The notes beneath the pieces are model-generated. The model did not search any database. It saw nothing but the letters and a program-made list of their open reading frames with translations, and was not told the origin of the DNA. From Oscillospiraceae bacterium (lineage in GTDB: Bacteria > Bacillota > Clostridia > Oscillospirales > Ruminococcaceae): a stretch of DNA of 64,000 nt. The position numbers were made by a program, and so were the translations under genes. Below, one piece after another: positions 23,862 to 31,956 of this stretch. Numbering within the stretch: the stretch's first letter is position 1; each line of letters opens with the position of its first letter. The stretch lies in the NCBI GenBank assembly GCA_009778065.1, contig WRKM01000011.1:1-64000 (forward strand). Direction: 5' to 3'.

Positions 23862-23960
23862 ATTTCAACCCACACGCCCCACGCACAGGGGGCGACGAGG
23901 GATATTTATGCGAGCATTGCCTTGAGGATATATTTCAATCCACGCCCCCCGCACAGGGGG
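23862..23960. CRISPR. CRISPR remnant: two degenerate repeats and one 35-base spacer
   Basis: Repeat 1 (23862-23896) and repeat 2 (23932-23960, missing its last bases) share ATTTCAAYCCACxCGCCCC with CGCACAGGGGG. The spacer is 23897-23931. The motif matches type I-C repeats (GYCGC...GTGGATTGAAAT in the other orientation). No cas gene exists in the window. Repeat 1 has a 2-base insertion, so the element is probably dead. Confidence 0.75.
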
Positions 23961-24014
23961 AATATTTTTTAAAAAAACACTTGAACATTCACACTACATT
24001 ATGTTATAATATGA
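23961..24014 (+). repeat. 54-bp promoter repeat, left copy
   Basis: It matches 28869-28921 with one indel and about two mismatches. It contains TTGAAC, an 18-base spacer and TATAAT (24005-24010), reading right. It starts directly after the broken CRISPR repeat. In the right copy the same promoter drives the second AbiE operon. Confidence 0.75.
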
Positions 24015-24161
24015 ATCAAGCGCGGTATATCTTTTCTTTAACGCCGCGAGTTCTCTTTTTACAGAGTTAATCCGCGTTTCATAGGGGTGGTTTGTGTGCC
24101 GTTCGGCTCGCGGGCGTACCCCTTTAGTGCTGTAGCCGCTTTGAATCCCTGTAACTGTCAT
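23994..24161 (-). CDS. 55-residue basic coiled-coil small ORF (uncertain)
   Basis: ATG 24161 with GAAGG 12 bases upstream. The product has GYSTKGVRPRAERHTNH, then INSVKRELAALKKRY, a strongly amphipathic helix. It ends inside the 54-bp promoter repeat. The sequence looks protein-like but no family is recognised. The rest of 24162-24263 shows no gene. Confidence 0.4.
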   Translation of the reverse strand: MTVTGIQSGYSTKGVRPRAERHTNHPYETRINSVKRELAALKKRYTALDSYYNIM

Positions 24162-24263
24162 TTTTTATTGCCTTCATATTATAATTTTACGTATATGTAT
24201 TATCGGTTGAAAAAATAAAAAAACTTAAATTGTAAATTAAAAATTTGAAAATATTGAAACCAT

Positions 24264-24300
24264 TTGCCCCTCAATTACGATTAAGTAAGTAGAGGGGCAA
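24264..24300 (+). promoter_or_regulatory. Hairpin in the leader of the sigma/ABC operon
   Basis: A 9-bp stem TTGCCCCTC / GAGGGGCAA (24264-24272 with 24292-24300) lies 32 bases before the start of the sigma gene. A short TTT follows, so partial termination or mRNA stabilisation is possible. Confidence 0.45.
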
Positions 24301-24331
24301 TTTGAAGGTGGCGCGATTGGAGGTGGTGTCG

Positions 24332-24901
24332 GTGGATGAGCTTCGGCTTATAAAGAAAATACAGCGAACAGGCGACCGCCATGCCGCCGATGAGCTGATT
24401 CGGCAGTACTACGATGCGGTTTACTTTTTCGTGAAGAAGCAGATTAGAGATGCCGACTTCGCCTTTGATTTAACGCAGGAAATTTTTATTTCCTGTCTGC
24501 GTACTATTGCCCATTATACCCCGAAAAAAGATGCAAGTTTCAAGACTTGGCTCTATAAAATCGCATCAAACAAAGTAGCAGATTATTACCGCTCCCGTGC
24601 TTACCGCGAGACCGCAAAAGTTCTGCCGCTTGAATCTGCCGAAGCAGAAATCCCGCCGATTGCCGAGTCGGAGTTCACCACAAAACTTGAAAACAGTGAA
24701 TTTGCCGAGAAAGTTTGCGCCTTTGTCGGGCGGCTTCCGCCGGACACCCAAAAAATATTTCAACTGCATATCTTCGGGCAGTATACTTTTTCCGAGATTG
24801 CGATTATGTTGAGTCTGCCCGAAAGCAGTGTGAAATCAAAGTATTACCGCCTAATTAACTTATTGCGAAAGGAGTTTTGTGATTATGAATATTATGAATG
24901 A
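24332..24901 (+). CDS. Sigma-70 family (ECF) factor of the ABC operon
   Basis: 189 residues from GTG 24332 (GGAGGTGG seven bases upstream; TTG 24302 is an earlier in-frame start). Sigma-2 motifs are FDLTQEIFISCLRTIAHY and WLYKIASNKVADYYRS. Sigma-4 motifs are LPPDTQKIFQLHIFGQYTFS and LPESSVKSKYYRLINLLRKE. It overlaps the start of a polytopic membrane protein that likely acts as its anti-sigma/sensor, with an ABC exporter downstream: the layout of antimicrobial-response exporter operons. Confidence 0.85.
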   Translation: MDELRLIKKIQRTGDRHAADELIRQYYDAVYFFVKKQIRDADFAFDLTQEIFISCLRTIAHYTPKKDASFKTWLYKIASNKVADYYRSRAYRETAKVLPLESAEAEIPPIAESEFTTKLENSEFAEKVCAFVGRLPPDTQKIFQLHIFGQYTFSEIAIMLSLPESSVKSKYYRLINLLRKEFCDYEYYE

Positions 24902-25604
24902 AAGTAAAAAAACCGCAAGCATCGAGTATATTCTTGAGCAAGGTTTGCAGAAGCCGCAAAAAATGCAGACGCGTATTGCCGAGATGGCGCGGGCTTTAAG
25001 TTTCCGGTACATTTTTTGGGACATCGGTTACAGCATATTTTTTACAGCCGTGACGGTACTTACGGTGCTTCTGATGTTTGTGTTTTCGTCTGCGGATTAC
25101 CGCTATTCTGCGACTGTCGCGGTCGCACCGTTGCTGTATTTGCTGATTACTGCGTTTGTGGAAACGTCGGAACGGGCGTGCGGGTTGTACGAAATTAAGC
25201 AGACCTGCCGCTATACAATTCGGCAAATTACTGCAATCAGAGTCGTCTGCTATTCGCTTGTCGGAGCAGGATTCACGGCGGTTATCGCGGTAATGGGTGC
25301 AGAAAACGCGTATGAATTTGCGGCGATGTTTCCGCTGTGCCTATCGGCTTTATTCGCCTGTGCTGCGCTGTCGTTGATTGCGATTCGCTTCATAAAAAGT
25401 AAGTGGGCTGTCGCCGTATTTTCGATAGTATGGCTACTTGCGAGTGTCGCCCTGCCGCTTTCGCACAATGAGGTGTGGGAGAATTTTCTCGGTCATGTGC
25501 CGATTACCGTGTCGATTATAACTGCGATTGTCAGCATTGCACTGTTCTTTTTTCAAGTATCAAAAATGTTGTCGGAGGTAAAGACTTATGCTTTTGCTCA
25601 ATAA
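24885..25604 (+). CDS. Polytopic membrane protein, probable anti-sigma/sensor
   Basis: 239 residues from ATG 24885 (GTG 24879 possible). A cytoplasmic N-terminal segment (IEYILEQGLQKPQKMQTRIA) precedes six membrane helices (residues about 45-235). It overlaps the sigma gene upstream and the ABC ATPase gene downstream. Proteins in this slot hold the sigma factor inactive at the membrane; this is inferred from context. Confidence 0.6.
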   Translation: MNIMNESKKTASIEYILEQGLQKPQKMQTRIAEMARALSFRYIFWDIGYSIFFTAVTVLTVLLMFVFSSADYRYSATVAVAPLLYLLITAFVETSERACGLYEIKQTCRYTIRQITAIRVVCYSLVGAGFTAVIAVMGAENAYEFAAMFPLCLSALFACAALSLIAIRFIKSKWAVAVFSIVWLLASVALPLSHNEVWENFLGHVPITVSIITAIVSIALFFFQVSKMLSEVKTYAFAQ

Positions 25605-26436
25605 TGTAACAAAAAAATACGGGAACTTCACCGCTTTGGAGGGCATCAACCTTGAGTTTATGGGCGGAGTTTACGCACTGCTCGCCCCGAACGGCGCGGG
25701 TAAAACAACACTCATAAAAATGCTGACCACGCTTATTTTCCCGACCAAAGGCGAAATACTTTGGAATGGCGATGAAATTGTCAAGCTCGATGCTTCATAT
25801 CGTGATATAATCGGCTACCTGCCGCAAGATTTCGGGTATTACAAGAACCATTCACCGCGTGAGTTTCTGCTGTATTTGTCTGCCGTGAAGTGTATTGAGC
25901 GTAAGAAGGCAAAGCAGAGAACCGATGAATTGATTGAACTCGTTGGGCTGTCTGATGTGCGTGACAAAAAGATGAAGAAATTTTCGGGAGGCATGATTCA
26001 GCGTGTCGGAATCGCGCAGGCTATGCTAAATGAGCCGAAAATCCTTATACTTGACGAGCCGACCGCGGGGCTTGACCCGAAAGAGCGGGTGCGTTTCCGC
26101 AATCTTATTTCGTCACTGTCAAAAGAGCGGATTGTTATACTCTCAACGCATATAGTCAGCGATATTGAAACAATCGCCAACCGCGTAATCATGTTCAAAG
26201 ACCACAAACTTCTCGCTAACGACACACCTGCCGCATTGTGTGCCACGCTTGACGGGAAGGTTTACGAAACCGACGGTGTTACCGCTATGCCCAAAGGCAG
26301 TCTTGCACTCACCGAGCGGCAAGACGGCGGCAAGACAATTGTACGCTTTGCAAGTGAGGAAGTTGTCAATTCTGCACAGCCTGTTTCGCCGAATTTGGAA
26401 GATGTGTTTTTGTATATTTATCGCGAGGTGTCATAA
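25588..26436 (+). CDS. ABC transporter ATP-binding protein
   Basis: 282 residues. Walker A APNGAGKTT (the usual first residue G is replaced by A), Q-loop YLPQDFG, signature FSGGMIQRVGIAQAM, Walker B LILDEPTAGLDP and H-loop STH are all present. The C-terminal 70 residues form the export-type extension. It is the nucleotide-binding subunit for the two permeases at 26436 and 27458, overlapping the first by one base. Confidence 0.9.
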   Translation: MLLLNNVTKKYGNFTALEGINLEFMGGVYALLAPNGAGKTTLIKMLTTLIFPTKGEILWNGDEIVKLDASYRDIIGYLPQDFGYYKNHSPREFLLYLSAVKCIERKKAKQRTDELIELVGLSDVRDKKMKKFSGGMIQRVGIAQAMLNEPKILILDEPTAGLDPKERVRFRNLISSLSKERIVILSTHIVSDIETIANRVIMFKDHKLLANDTPAALCATLDGKVYETDGVTAMPKGSLALTERQDGGKTIVRFASEEVVNSAQPVSPNLEDVFLYIYREVS

Positions 26437-27461
26437 TGGAAATTCTGCGCTTTGAAGTAAAAAAATTAATATGCTCACCTGCGATATGGATTTTTTTTGT
26501 GCTGTGTTTGGGGTTGAATTTATTTAGTATTATTAGCGATGTAAACTATGAAAATGACAAGAGCTTAGAACCTGAAAATGTTTTCGCCGACTACGACACA
26601 AGCGCACTTGCGGAGTCTTATGTTAATGCACGCGGATTAAACGAATCGCGAGCCGAGGATATGCGCGAAAAATATGCGGCAATGCAGATTGAGGTTGACA
26701 AAAAAGCCGAACGCGGCGACGCGCTTTCGCCCTATTTCACCGATGAAACCTACTTTAATCACGGGAACCTTTTCAATTCTGTGATGACCTCTTTGGCTAC
26801 GCAGGGGATTTTGCTGACGGTTATCATCACGCTTTATATACTCGGTTTTGAAAACTTGAACCGCACAGAACAAGTAGTCTATTCCGCAAAATTCGGTCGC
26901 CGAATAACCTTACTGAAATTCGCCGCCGCTGTCTTTGGTGCTGTGTGTATGTACTTATTTTTGAGCGGTCTTACTCTTGCGGTATTTTTTACGCTGAATG
27001 ATTTCAGCGGAGTTTTCGGCGATAATGTTTCAAGCGGATTTAATTACGTTCGGGAAGCACTCGGGGTGAAGCCGTTTATGACTTGGCGGAGTTTTACGGT
27101 CTTGTCGTACTTGCTTGCAGTAATTTGCATGACTGTGGGGTTAATTCTGTGTTTTGCGCTGGCCTGTTTCGCAGTCGGGACGGCGATACGTAACAGCTAT
27201 ATTGCGTTTTTGACGGTTTTTGCGGCGGCGTGTGCTTTAATAACTACGCCGATGGTTCTACCTGCAAATTCACTGCTCTCGTTCGGGTTTATACTGAGTC
27301 CGGTGTGGTTGTGGCTGAAGCAATCGGCGTGGTTCACCGACGGCGACTTCGATGTTTTGTGGCGCGATTTTGAAACGCGGGGTGTTGCTTTTTCGCTTGT
27401 GATATTGTCACTTTTGTCAATTTTCGCGGCAGTAAAATTTAGAAAGAAGGAAATAGTATGA
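26436..27461 (+). CDS. ABC exporter permease 1
   Basis: 341 residues with about six membrane helices: one N-terminal helix, a long external loop (residues about 35-115), then five helices to the end. The ABC-2 pattern LKFAAAVFGAVCMYLFLSGL is seen. The stop codon overlaps the next permease gene by four bases. Substrate unknown; lantibiotic or envelope-stress export is a family-level guess. Confidence 0.75.
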   Translation: MEILRFEVKKLICSPAIWIFFVLCLGLNLFSIISDVNYENDKSLEPENVFADYDTSALAESYVNARGLNESRAEDMREKYAAMQIEVDKKAERGDALSPYFTDETYFNHGNLFNSVMTSLATQGILLTVIITLYILGFENLNRTEQVVYSAKFGRRITLLKFAAAVFGAVCMYLFLSGLTLAVFFTLNDFSGVFGDNVSSGFNYVREALGVKPFMTWRSFTVLSYLLAVICMTVGLILCFALACFAVGTAIRNSYIAFLTVFAAACALITTPMVLPANSLLSFGFILSPVWLWLKQSAWFTDGDFDVLWRDFETRGVAFSLVILSLLSIFAAVKFRKKEIV

Positions 27462-28720
27462 GAATTATTTTTCACGAAATGAAAAAGATTTGGAACCTGA
27501 AAATTATAGGAATTATCGTGATTTTCAGTTTGATGTTTTATGTTGCGTTTTTGAGTTTTTTTGTCGAACACCACCCGAATAATCATCACAGCGCGGCAAA
27601 CCTTGCCTACTGCGTTATGCTTGTGGAAAAGTACGGCAACACACTGCAACCCGAACAACTTGAGGAGTTCAGGCAGGTCTATGATGAGCTTTTACGAGAG
27701 GCAGATATTTTTATCGCCGCAAACCCGCGCTTTGCCGAAATTGAGGTGTATAATTACGCCGATTATTTACAAAAAACCGAAGAGCTTTATGCAGACGGCG
27801 GTGAAGAAGAATTAACTGACGAAGCAAACGAAATTCTAATTATGATGTCACGGGAATTTCACGATTTGCCCTATATAAATCTGCCTGACGACACAAAAAT
27901 CACGGCAAGCAGTCCTGAAAATAATTCGATTGCCAATAACATAATGGCGGCAGACGGTATTTTAAGTCGTTACGAAACCGTGCTTGACCCGAGCGTGTTG
28001 CTCGAACATGGTGGAGTGCCGAATTTGCCCGGAACGAACGCCGTTCGCAAGCGACATACCGAGATGGTAAGTACTGACGAATACAAAAGCGTAATACCAA
28101 ACGAAACAATTTGGTACACAGTTGAGTACGCGAAATATGTCGCCTTGCTTGTCGTAATCGCAACGCTAATCCTGTTGTCGCCGCTACTCACAACCGACCG
28201 CATCAGAAAAGTGCATCAACTGCAATACACCGCACACGAAGGTCGCAGAATTATCCGAAAACAATTGGCGGCGGTTTTAATGTCATCGCTAATTCTGACA
28301 AGCGCAATGATATTGGGCTTCGGCGCGGTTTTCGCAACTAACAACACGCAATTTTTCTGGAACAGTTATGTTTCGTCTTTTAACTCGTTTTGGTATTTGA
28401 GCGTGAAACTTACCTTCGGACAATATGTCCTTGTCATGGTTGGGTTGCTCTATTTGGCAGGGTTACTCGCGGCTTTGCTTGCGTTCATTTTGTCACGCTT
28501 TTGCAGTAATTACATCGCTTTAGTGGCAGGGTTAATTCCGTCTGCGTTCGCATTAGGCTTTCTCGGCAACGAGGTCATTTTTCAGCATCCATTGGGGTGG
28601 TTCTTCAATGAAACAGGAATCGCGTTGTTTGAGCCGTTTGTCTACCTTGTTTTGGTTGCTATCGCTTTGGTTGCTGTTGGTTGTATTTTGCGGCGGGAAA
28701 GACGGGTTGATGTGGGGTGA
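27458..28720 (+). CDS. ABC exporter permease 2
   Basis: 420 residues. An N-terminal helix, a large external domain (residues about 40-225) and five or six C-terminal helices, with GRRIIRKQLAAVLMSSLILT as the coupling-helix region. It shares organisation with permease 1, so the exporter is a heterodimer. It is the last gene of the operon, ending 34 bases before a terminator hairpin. Confidence 0.75.
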   Translation: MRIIFHEMKKIWNLKIIGIIVIFSLMFYVAFLSFFVEHHPNNHHSAANLAYCVMLVEKYGNTLQPEQLEEFRQVYDELLREADIFIAANPRFAEIEVYNYADYLQKTEELYADGGEEELTDEANEILIMMSREFHDLPYINLPDDTKITASSPENNSIANNIMAADGILSRYETVLDPSVLLEHGGVPNLPGTNAVRKRHTEMVSTDEYKSVIPNETIWYTVEYAKYVALLVVIATLILLSPLLTTDRIRKVHQLQYTAHEGRRIIRKQLAAVLMSSLILTSAMILGFGAVFATNNTQFFWNSYVSSFNSFWYLSVKLTFGQYVLVMVGLLYLAGLLAALLAFILSRFCSNYIALVAGLIPSAFALGFLGNEVIFQHPLGWFFNETGIALFEPFVYLVLVAIALVAVGCILRRERRVDVG

Positions 28721-28753
28721 AGTGAACAGCGGGAAACAACCGAACAAACAAAA

Positions 28754-28780
28754 CAGGCACTTCGATTTTTGAAGTGCCTG
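28754..28780 (+). terminator. Terminator of the sigma/ABC operon
   Basis: CAGGCACTTC (28754-28763) / GAAGTGCCTG (28771-28780) with loop GATTTTT. The T-tail is weak. Confidence 0.65.
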
Positions 28781-28868
28781 TCACGCTCTTGCAGGGTAAC
28801 CTGTGCTTAAATTTCAAAGAATTATACAAATAAGCCCATTCGGTGTTGGTGGTGGGGTGAACTCGGAA

Positions 28869-28921
28869 AATATTTTTGAAAAAACACTTGAACCTTCACA
28901 CTACATTATGTTATAATATGA
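28869..28921 (+). repeat. 54-bp promoter repeat, right copy
   Basis: Partner of 23961-24014. TTGAAC (28888-28893), 18 bases, TATAAT lies just upstream of the second AbiE operon, which starts 31 bases after the repeat. Confidence 0.75.
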
Positions 28922-28951
28922 AGTGTAAATGTTCAAAAGTTTTTAAGGGCG

Positions 28952-29554
28952 GTGATTAAAATTAATAAATACGAAAGCATAGACGAATTATTAAGCCAAA
29001 ACAACGGCTTTATTACCTCTATGCAAGTTACACAGGCGGGATTACAACGCCGATTATTAAGTGAACTTGTTGCGCAAAATCGCTTATATCGGGTTGAACG
29101 AGGAATATACGCATTGCCGGAAGTGTGGGAAGACGAGATGTATTTCCTGCAATATCGCTTTTCAAAAGGTGTTTTTTCTAATGAAACAGCTTTATATCTG
29201 CACGGATTGTCCGACCGAACACCCCATGCCTACTCTCTGACATTCCCTCATGGATATAACTCATCGGGGTTTAAGAAATACAACGCCAAAGCGAAATACG
29301 TCACTGCCGAAATTTATGACTTGGGTATTTCAGAAAAGCTCTCGCCTTTCGGAAACAAGCTCCGTGTTTACGATGTCGAGCGAACGCTGTGTGATATTGT
29401 CAAAGGGAACAACACCTGCGATATTCAGCTTGTTAATCAGGCAATGAAGGAGTATGCTTCTTCAAAAGAATTAAATATGTCGAAACTCATAAACTACTCC
29501 GAAAAACTGCGTGTTAAGCCTAAAATCCTTAAATATATGGAGGTGTTGCTATGA
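28952..29554 (+). CDS. AbiEi-type antitoxin of the second AbiE system
   Basis: 200 residues from GTG 28952. The N-terminal winged helix (NGFITSMQVTQAGLQRRLLS, YRVERGIYAL) and the AbiEi_4-type body (FSNETALYLHGLSDRTPH, VYDVERTLCDIVKG) are clear. It is a transcriptional repressor and antitoxin in the family. It overlaps the toxin gene by four bases. It is a different subfamily from the AbiEi-like protein at 23022. Confidence 0.85.
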   Translation: MIKINKYESIDELLSQNNGFITSMQVTQAGLQRRLLSELVAQNRLYRVERGIYALPEVWEDEMYFLQYRFSKGVFSNETALYLHGLSDRTPHAYSLTFPHGYNSSGFKKYNAKAKYVTAEIYDLGISEKLSPFGNKLRVYDVERTLCDIVKGNNTCDIQLVNQAMKEYASSKELNMSKLINYSEKLRVKPKILKYMEVLL

Positions 29555-30393
29555 TTTCAAAAAATCCTATGCAGTTAAAGGCGTTAATCAAGAATAAAGC
29601 TAAAGAAAATAATATTTCGGCACAACTCGTCATGCAGAACTACATGATGGAGCGGTTGCTTGAACGCATTTCATTATCGGAATATAAACACAACTTTATT
29701 TTAAAAGGCGGATTCCTAATCGCCGCGATTGTCGGGCTTGACACAAGAGCGACAATGGATTTGGACACCACTCTTAAAAACTATCCGCTGACCCATGAAT
29801 CAATTAGCATGATTTTCAAGAATATCTGCACAATAGACGTGGAAGACGATGTTATGTTCAAAGTAGAGCGAATAACCGATATTCGTGAGGTTAATGATTA
29901 TCAAGGATTGCGAGTTCATCTAACGGCGAATTACCCACCGCTTGCTGTACCTTTGACCGTTGATGTAACAACAGGCGACCGCATAACTCCACGAGAGGTC
30001 GAATATTCGTTCAAACTCATGTTTGATGAACGTGATTTATCTGTCATGGCATACAACCTCGAAACAACGCTTGCCGAGAAATTAGAAACGGTGTTATCCC
30101 GCAACATAGCCAACACAAGACCGAGAGACTTCTACGATATTCATGTTCTCTATGCTTTACGCAGTTTTGAATGTGATACTGACATATTGCGAAAAGCTCT
30201 CAACGAAACTACTCAAGGTCGGGGGAGCGGGAATGTTCTAACAGAATACAAGAGTATTATCGAAAACATACGGAACAATCCGCAGTTGCTCGGATTTTGG
30301 GAGAAGTACCGCAAGGAATTCGATTATGCGAAGGATATTGAATTCAGCGATACTTGCGATACGATATTGCTGATTATGAATATAATCAGATAA
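29551..30393 (+). CDS. AbiEii-type nucleotidyltransferase toxin of the second system
   Basis: 280 residues. Nucleotidyltransferase core FILKGGFLIAAIVGLDTRAT followed by MDLDTTLKN (DxD), and the later ETTLAEKLETVLSR with RPRDFYDIHVL, both typical of AbiEii. Expected growth-inhibiting toxin neutralised through the AbiEi partner. It is convergent with spoIVA, with a bidirectional terminator between them. Confidence 0.87.
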   Translation: MISKNPMQLKALIKNKAKENNISAQLVMQNYMMERLLERISLSEYKHNFILKGGFLIAAIVGLDTRATMDLDTTLKNYPLTHESISMIFKNICTIDVEDDVMFKVERITDIREVNDYQGLRVHLTANYPPLAVPLTVDVTTGDRITPREVEYSFKLMFDERDLSVMAYNLETTLAEKLETVLSRNIANTRPRDFYDIHVLYALRSFECDTDILRKALNETTQGRGSGNVLTEYKSIIENIRNNPQLLGFWEKYRKEFDYAKDIEFSDTCDTILLIMNIIR

Positions 30394-30422
30394 ACAGTAT
30401 TTGTCAATACCCTAAATAACGC

Positions 30423-30451
30423 AAAAGCCCGTTCTCATCGAACGGGCTTTT
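30423..30451. terminator. Bidirectional terminator between abiEii and spoIVA
   Basis: A 12-bp stem AAAAGCCCGTTC / GAACGGGCTTTT has loop TCATC and T-runs on both strands. Confidence 0.85.
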
Positions 30452-30465
30452 TACCTTTATAAAAG

Positions 30466-31944
30466 CTATAAAATTATGCAAATCAGCCCATTGCAACCGT
30501 CGTTGATAATACGCTGAACTGTTTCTTGTAACTTCATCCTCGCATCCTGCGGCATACGGTAGAGCTTATTGTGGAGTCCCTCGTTCACAAGTGAGTGCAG
30601 TGATTTTCCGAAAATGTTGCTCTCCCAGATTTTCGAGGGGTTTTCCTCAAACTCTTTGAGTAAATAAAGGATTAGCTCTTCACTTTGCCGTTCGGAGCCG
30701 ACTATCGGAGAAACCTCGGTCGTGATATTTGCCGCCATCATATGTATTGACGGCGCCGCCGCTCTTAACCTTACCCCATATTTCCCCCCCTGCTTGACTA
30801 TTTCCGGCTCATCAAGGGACAACTCTTCTATACTCGGCATGACGATTCCGTAGCCTGTCGCTTGAACTTCTTCAAGCGCGCTTTTGACTTTTTCAAACTT
30901 CTTTTTAATAACGGCAAGTTCAATCATACATGGCATAAGGTCGCTTTCGTCTTTCAACTCTAATCCCGTAGTTTCGCCGAGAACGCGGTAAAACAATTCA
31001 GGCTTGAGGGCTATTGATATGAATCCCGCACCCCTGCCCATATCAATTGTTTCTACTTCGCAGATGCTGATATACTCACAATCGGGTAAACTGCATATGA
31101 CTTTATTTATTTCGTTTATGCTTTTTATGTTTTGCGCCGCTTCCTTCAGAGCCGCAAAAATATCGTTTTTGAGCCAGTGACCCTTTTCGAGTGCGGTTAG
31201 CCATTTAGGAATTTTAATATTTATTTCTTTCACGGGGAACTGCATAAGTATCTCAGCCAAAACCTCGGTGATTCTATGCTCGTCGATTTCGAGACAGTTA
31301 AGTGCGACAACGGGTTTTTTGTATTTTTCGCTCAACTCTTCCGCCATGAGTATTGCACCTTCGCTTTTGGGTTCTTGACAGTTTAGAATAATAACGAACG
31401 GCTTTTTAATGGCTTCAAGTTCGGTGATTACCCGTTCTTCCGCTTCTTCGTACTCGCTTCGGGGAATGTCGGTAATGCTTCCGTCTGTCGTTATGACGAG
31501 TCCTATTGTAGAATGTTCTTTAATAACCTTTTGCGTGCCGACCTCAGCCGCCATATTAAAAGGCACTTCTCCGTCGAACCACGGCGTCACAACCATGCGC
31601 GGCGTTTCGTTTTCGATATAACCTATTGAACTCGGGACTATATAGCCCACGCAGTCAATCAACCTCACGTTCATAACCGCGCCGCCGTCAAGCTCGACGG
31701 AAATAGCCTCTTCCGGTACAAACTTAGGTTCCGTAGTCATTATTGTTTTTCCCGCCGCCGCTTGCGGAAGCTCGTCAATTGCCCGTTCACGGCGGTATTC
31801 GCTTTCTATATTAGGTATGACAAGCGAGTGCATAAACTTAGCGATAAATGTAGATTTTCCGGAACGCACAGGTCCGACAACGCCGATATAGATATTACCA
31901 TCCGTCCTTTGTGATATATCTTGATAAATAGATGTATTTGTCAT
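30466..31944 (-). CDS. spoIVA: Stage IV sporulation protein A (coat-assembly ATPase)
   Basis: 492 residues from ATG 31944 (AGGAGG seven bases upstream; ATG 31950 is too close to it), the standard SpoIVA length. Head MTNTSIYQDISQRTDGNIYI, Walker A GPVRSGKST at residues 24-32, and conserved LIDCVGY and LNCQEP. SpoIVA hydrolyses ATP to polymerise on the forespore surface as the base of the spore coat; it is made in the mother cell. The C-terminal end (GCNGLICIIL) is the membrane-targeting tail that binds SpoVM in Bacillus. The gene lies next to a SPOCS/LysM coat-type protein. Confidence 0.95.
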   Translation of the reverse strand: MTNTSIYQDISQRTDGNIYIGVVGPVRSGKSTFIAKFMHSLVIPNIESEYRRERAIDELPQAAAGKTIMTTEPKFVPEEAISVELDGGAVMNVRLIDCVGYIVPSSIGYIENETPRMVVTPWFDGEVPFNMAAEVGTQKVIKEHSTIGLVITTDGSITDIPRSEYEEAEERVITELEAIKKPFVIILNCQEPKSEGAILMAEELSEKYKKPVVALNCLEIDEHRITEVLAEILMQFPVKEINIKIPKWLTALEKGHWLKNDIFAALKEAAQNIKSINEINKVICSLPDCEYISICEVETIDMGRGAGFISIALKPELFYRVLGETTGLELKDESDLMPCMIELAVIKKKFEKVKSALEEVQATGYGIVMPSIEELSLDEPEIVKQGGKYGVRLRAAAPSIHMMAANITTEVSPIVGSERQSEELILYLLKEFEENPSKIWESNIFGKSLHSLVNEGLHNKLYRMPQDARMKLQETVQRIINDGCNGLICIIL

Positions 31945-31956
31945 TTTCATCTCCTC

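Noticed and set aside
23862-23960. Active CRISPR-Cas locus
   Set aside because: Only two damaged repeats and one spacer, no cas genes nearby, and repeat 1 has a 2-base insertion.
24060-24160. tRNA-like fold (GGTT...GAATCCC segment)
   Set aside because: No acceptor stem or complete cloverleaf; a minus-strand ORF explains the region at least as well.
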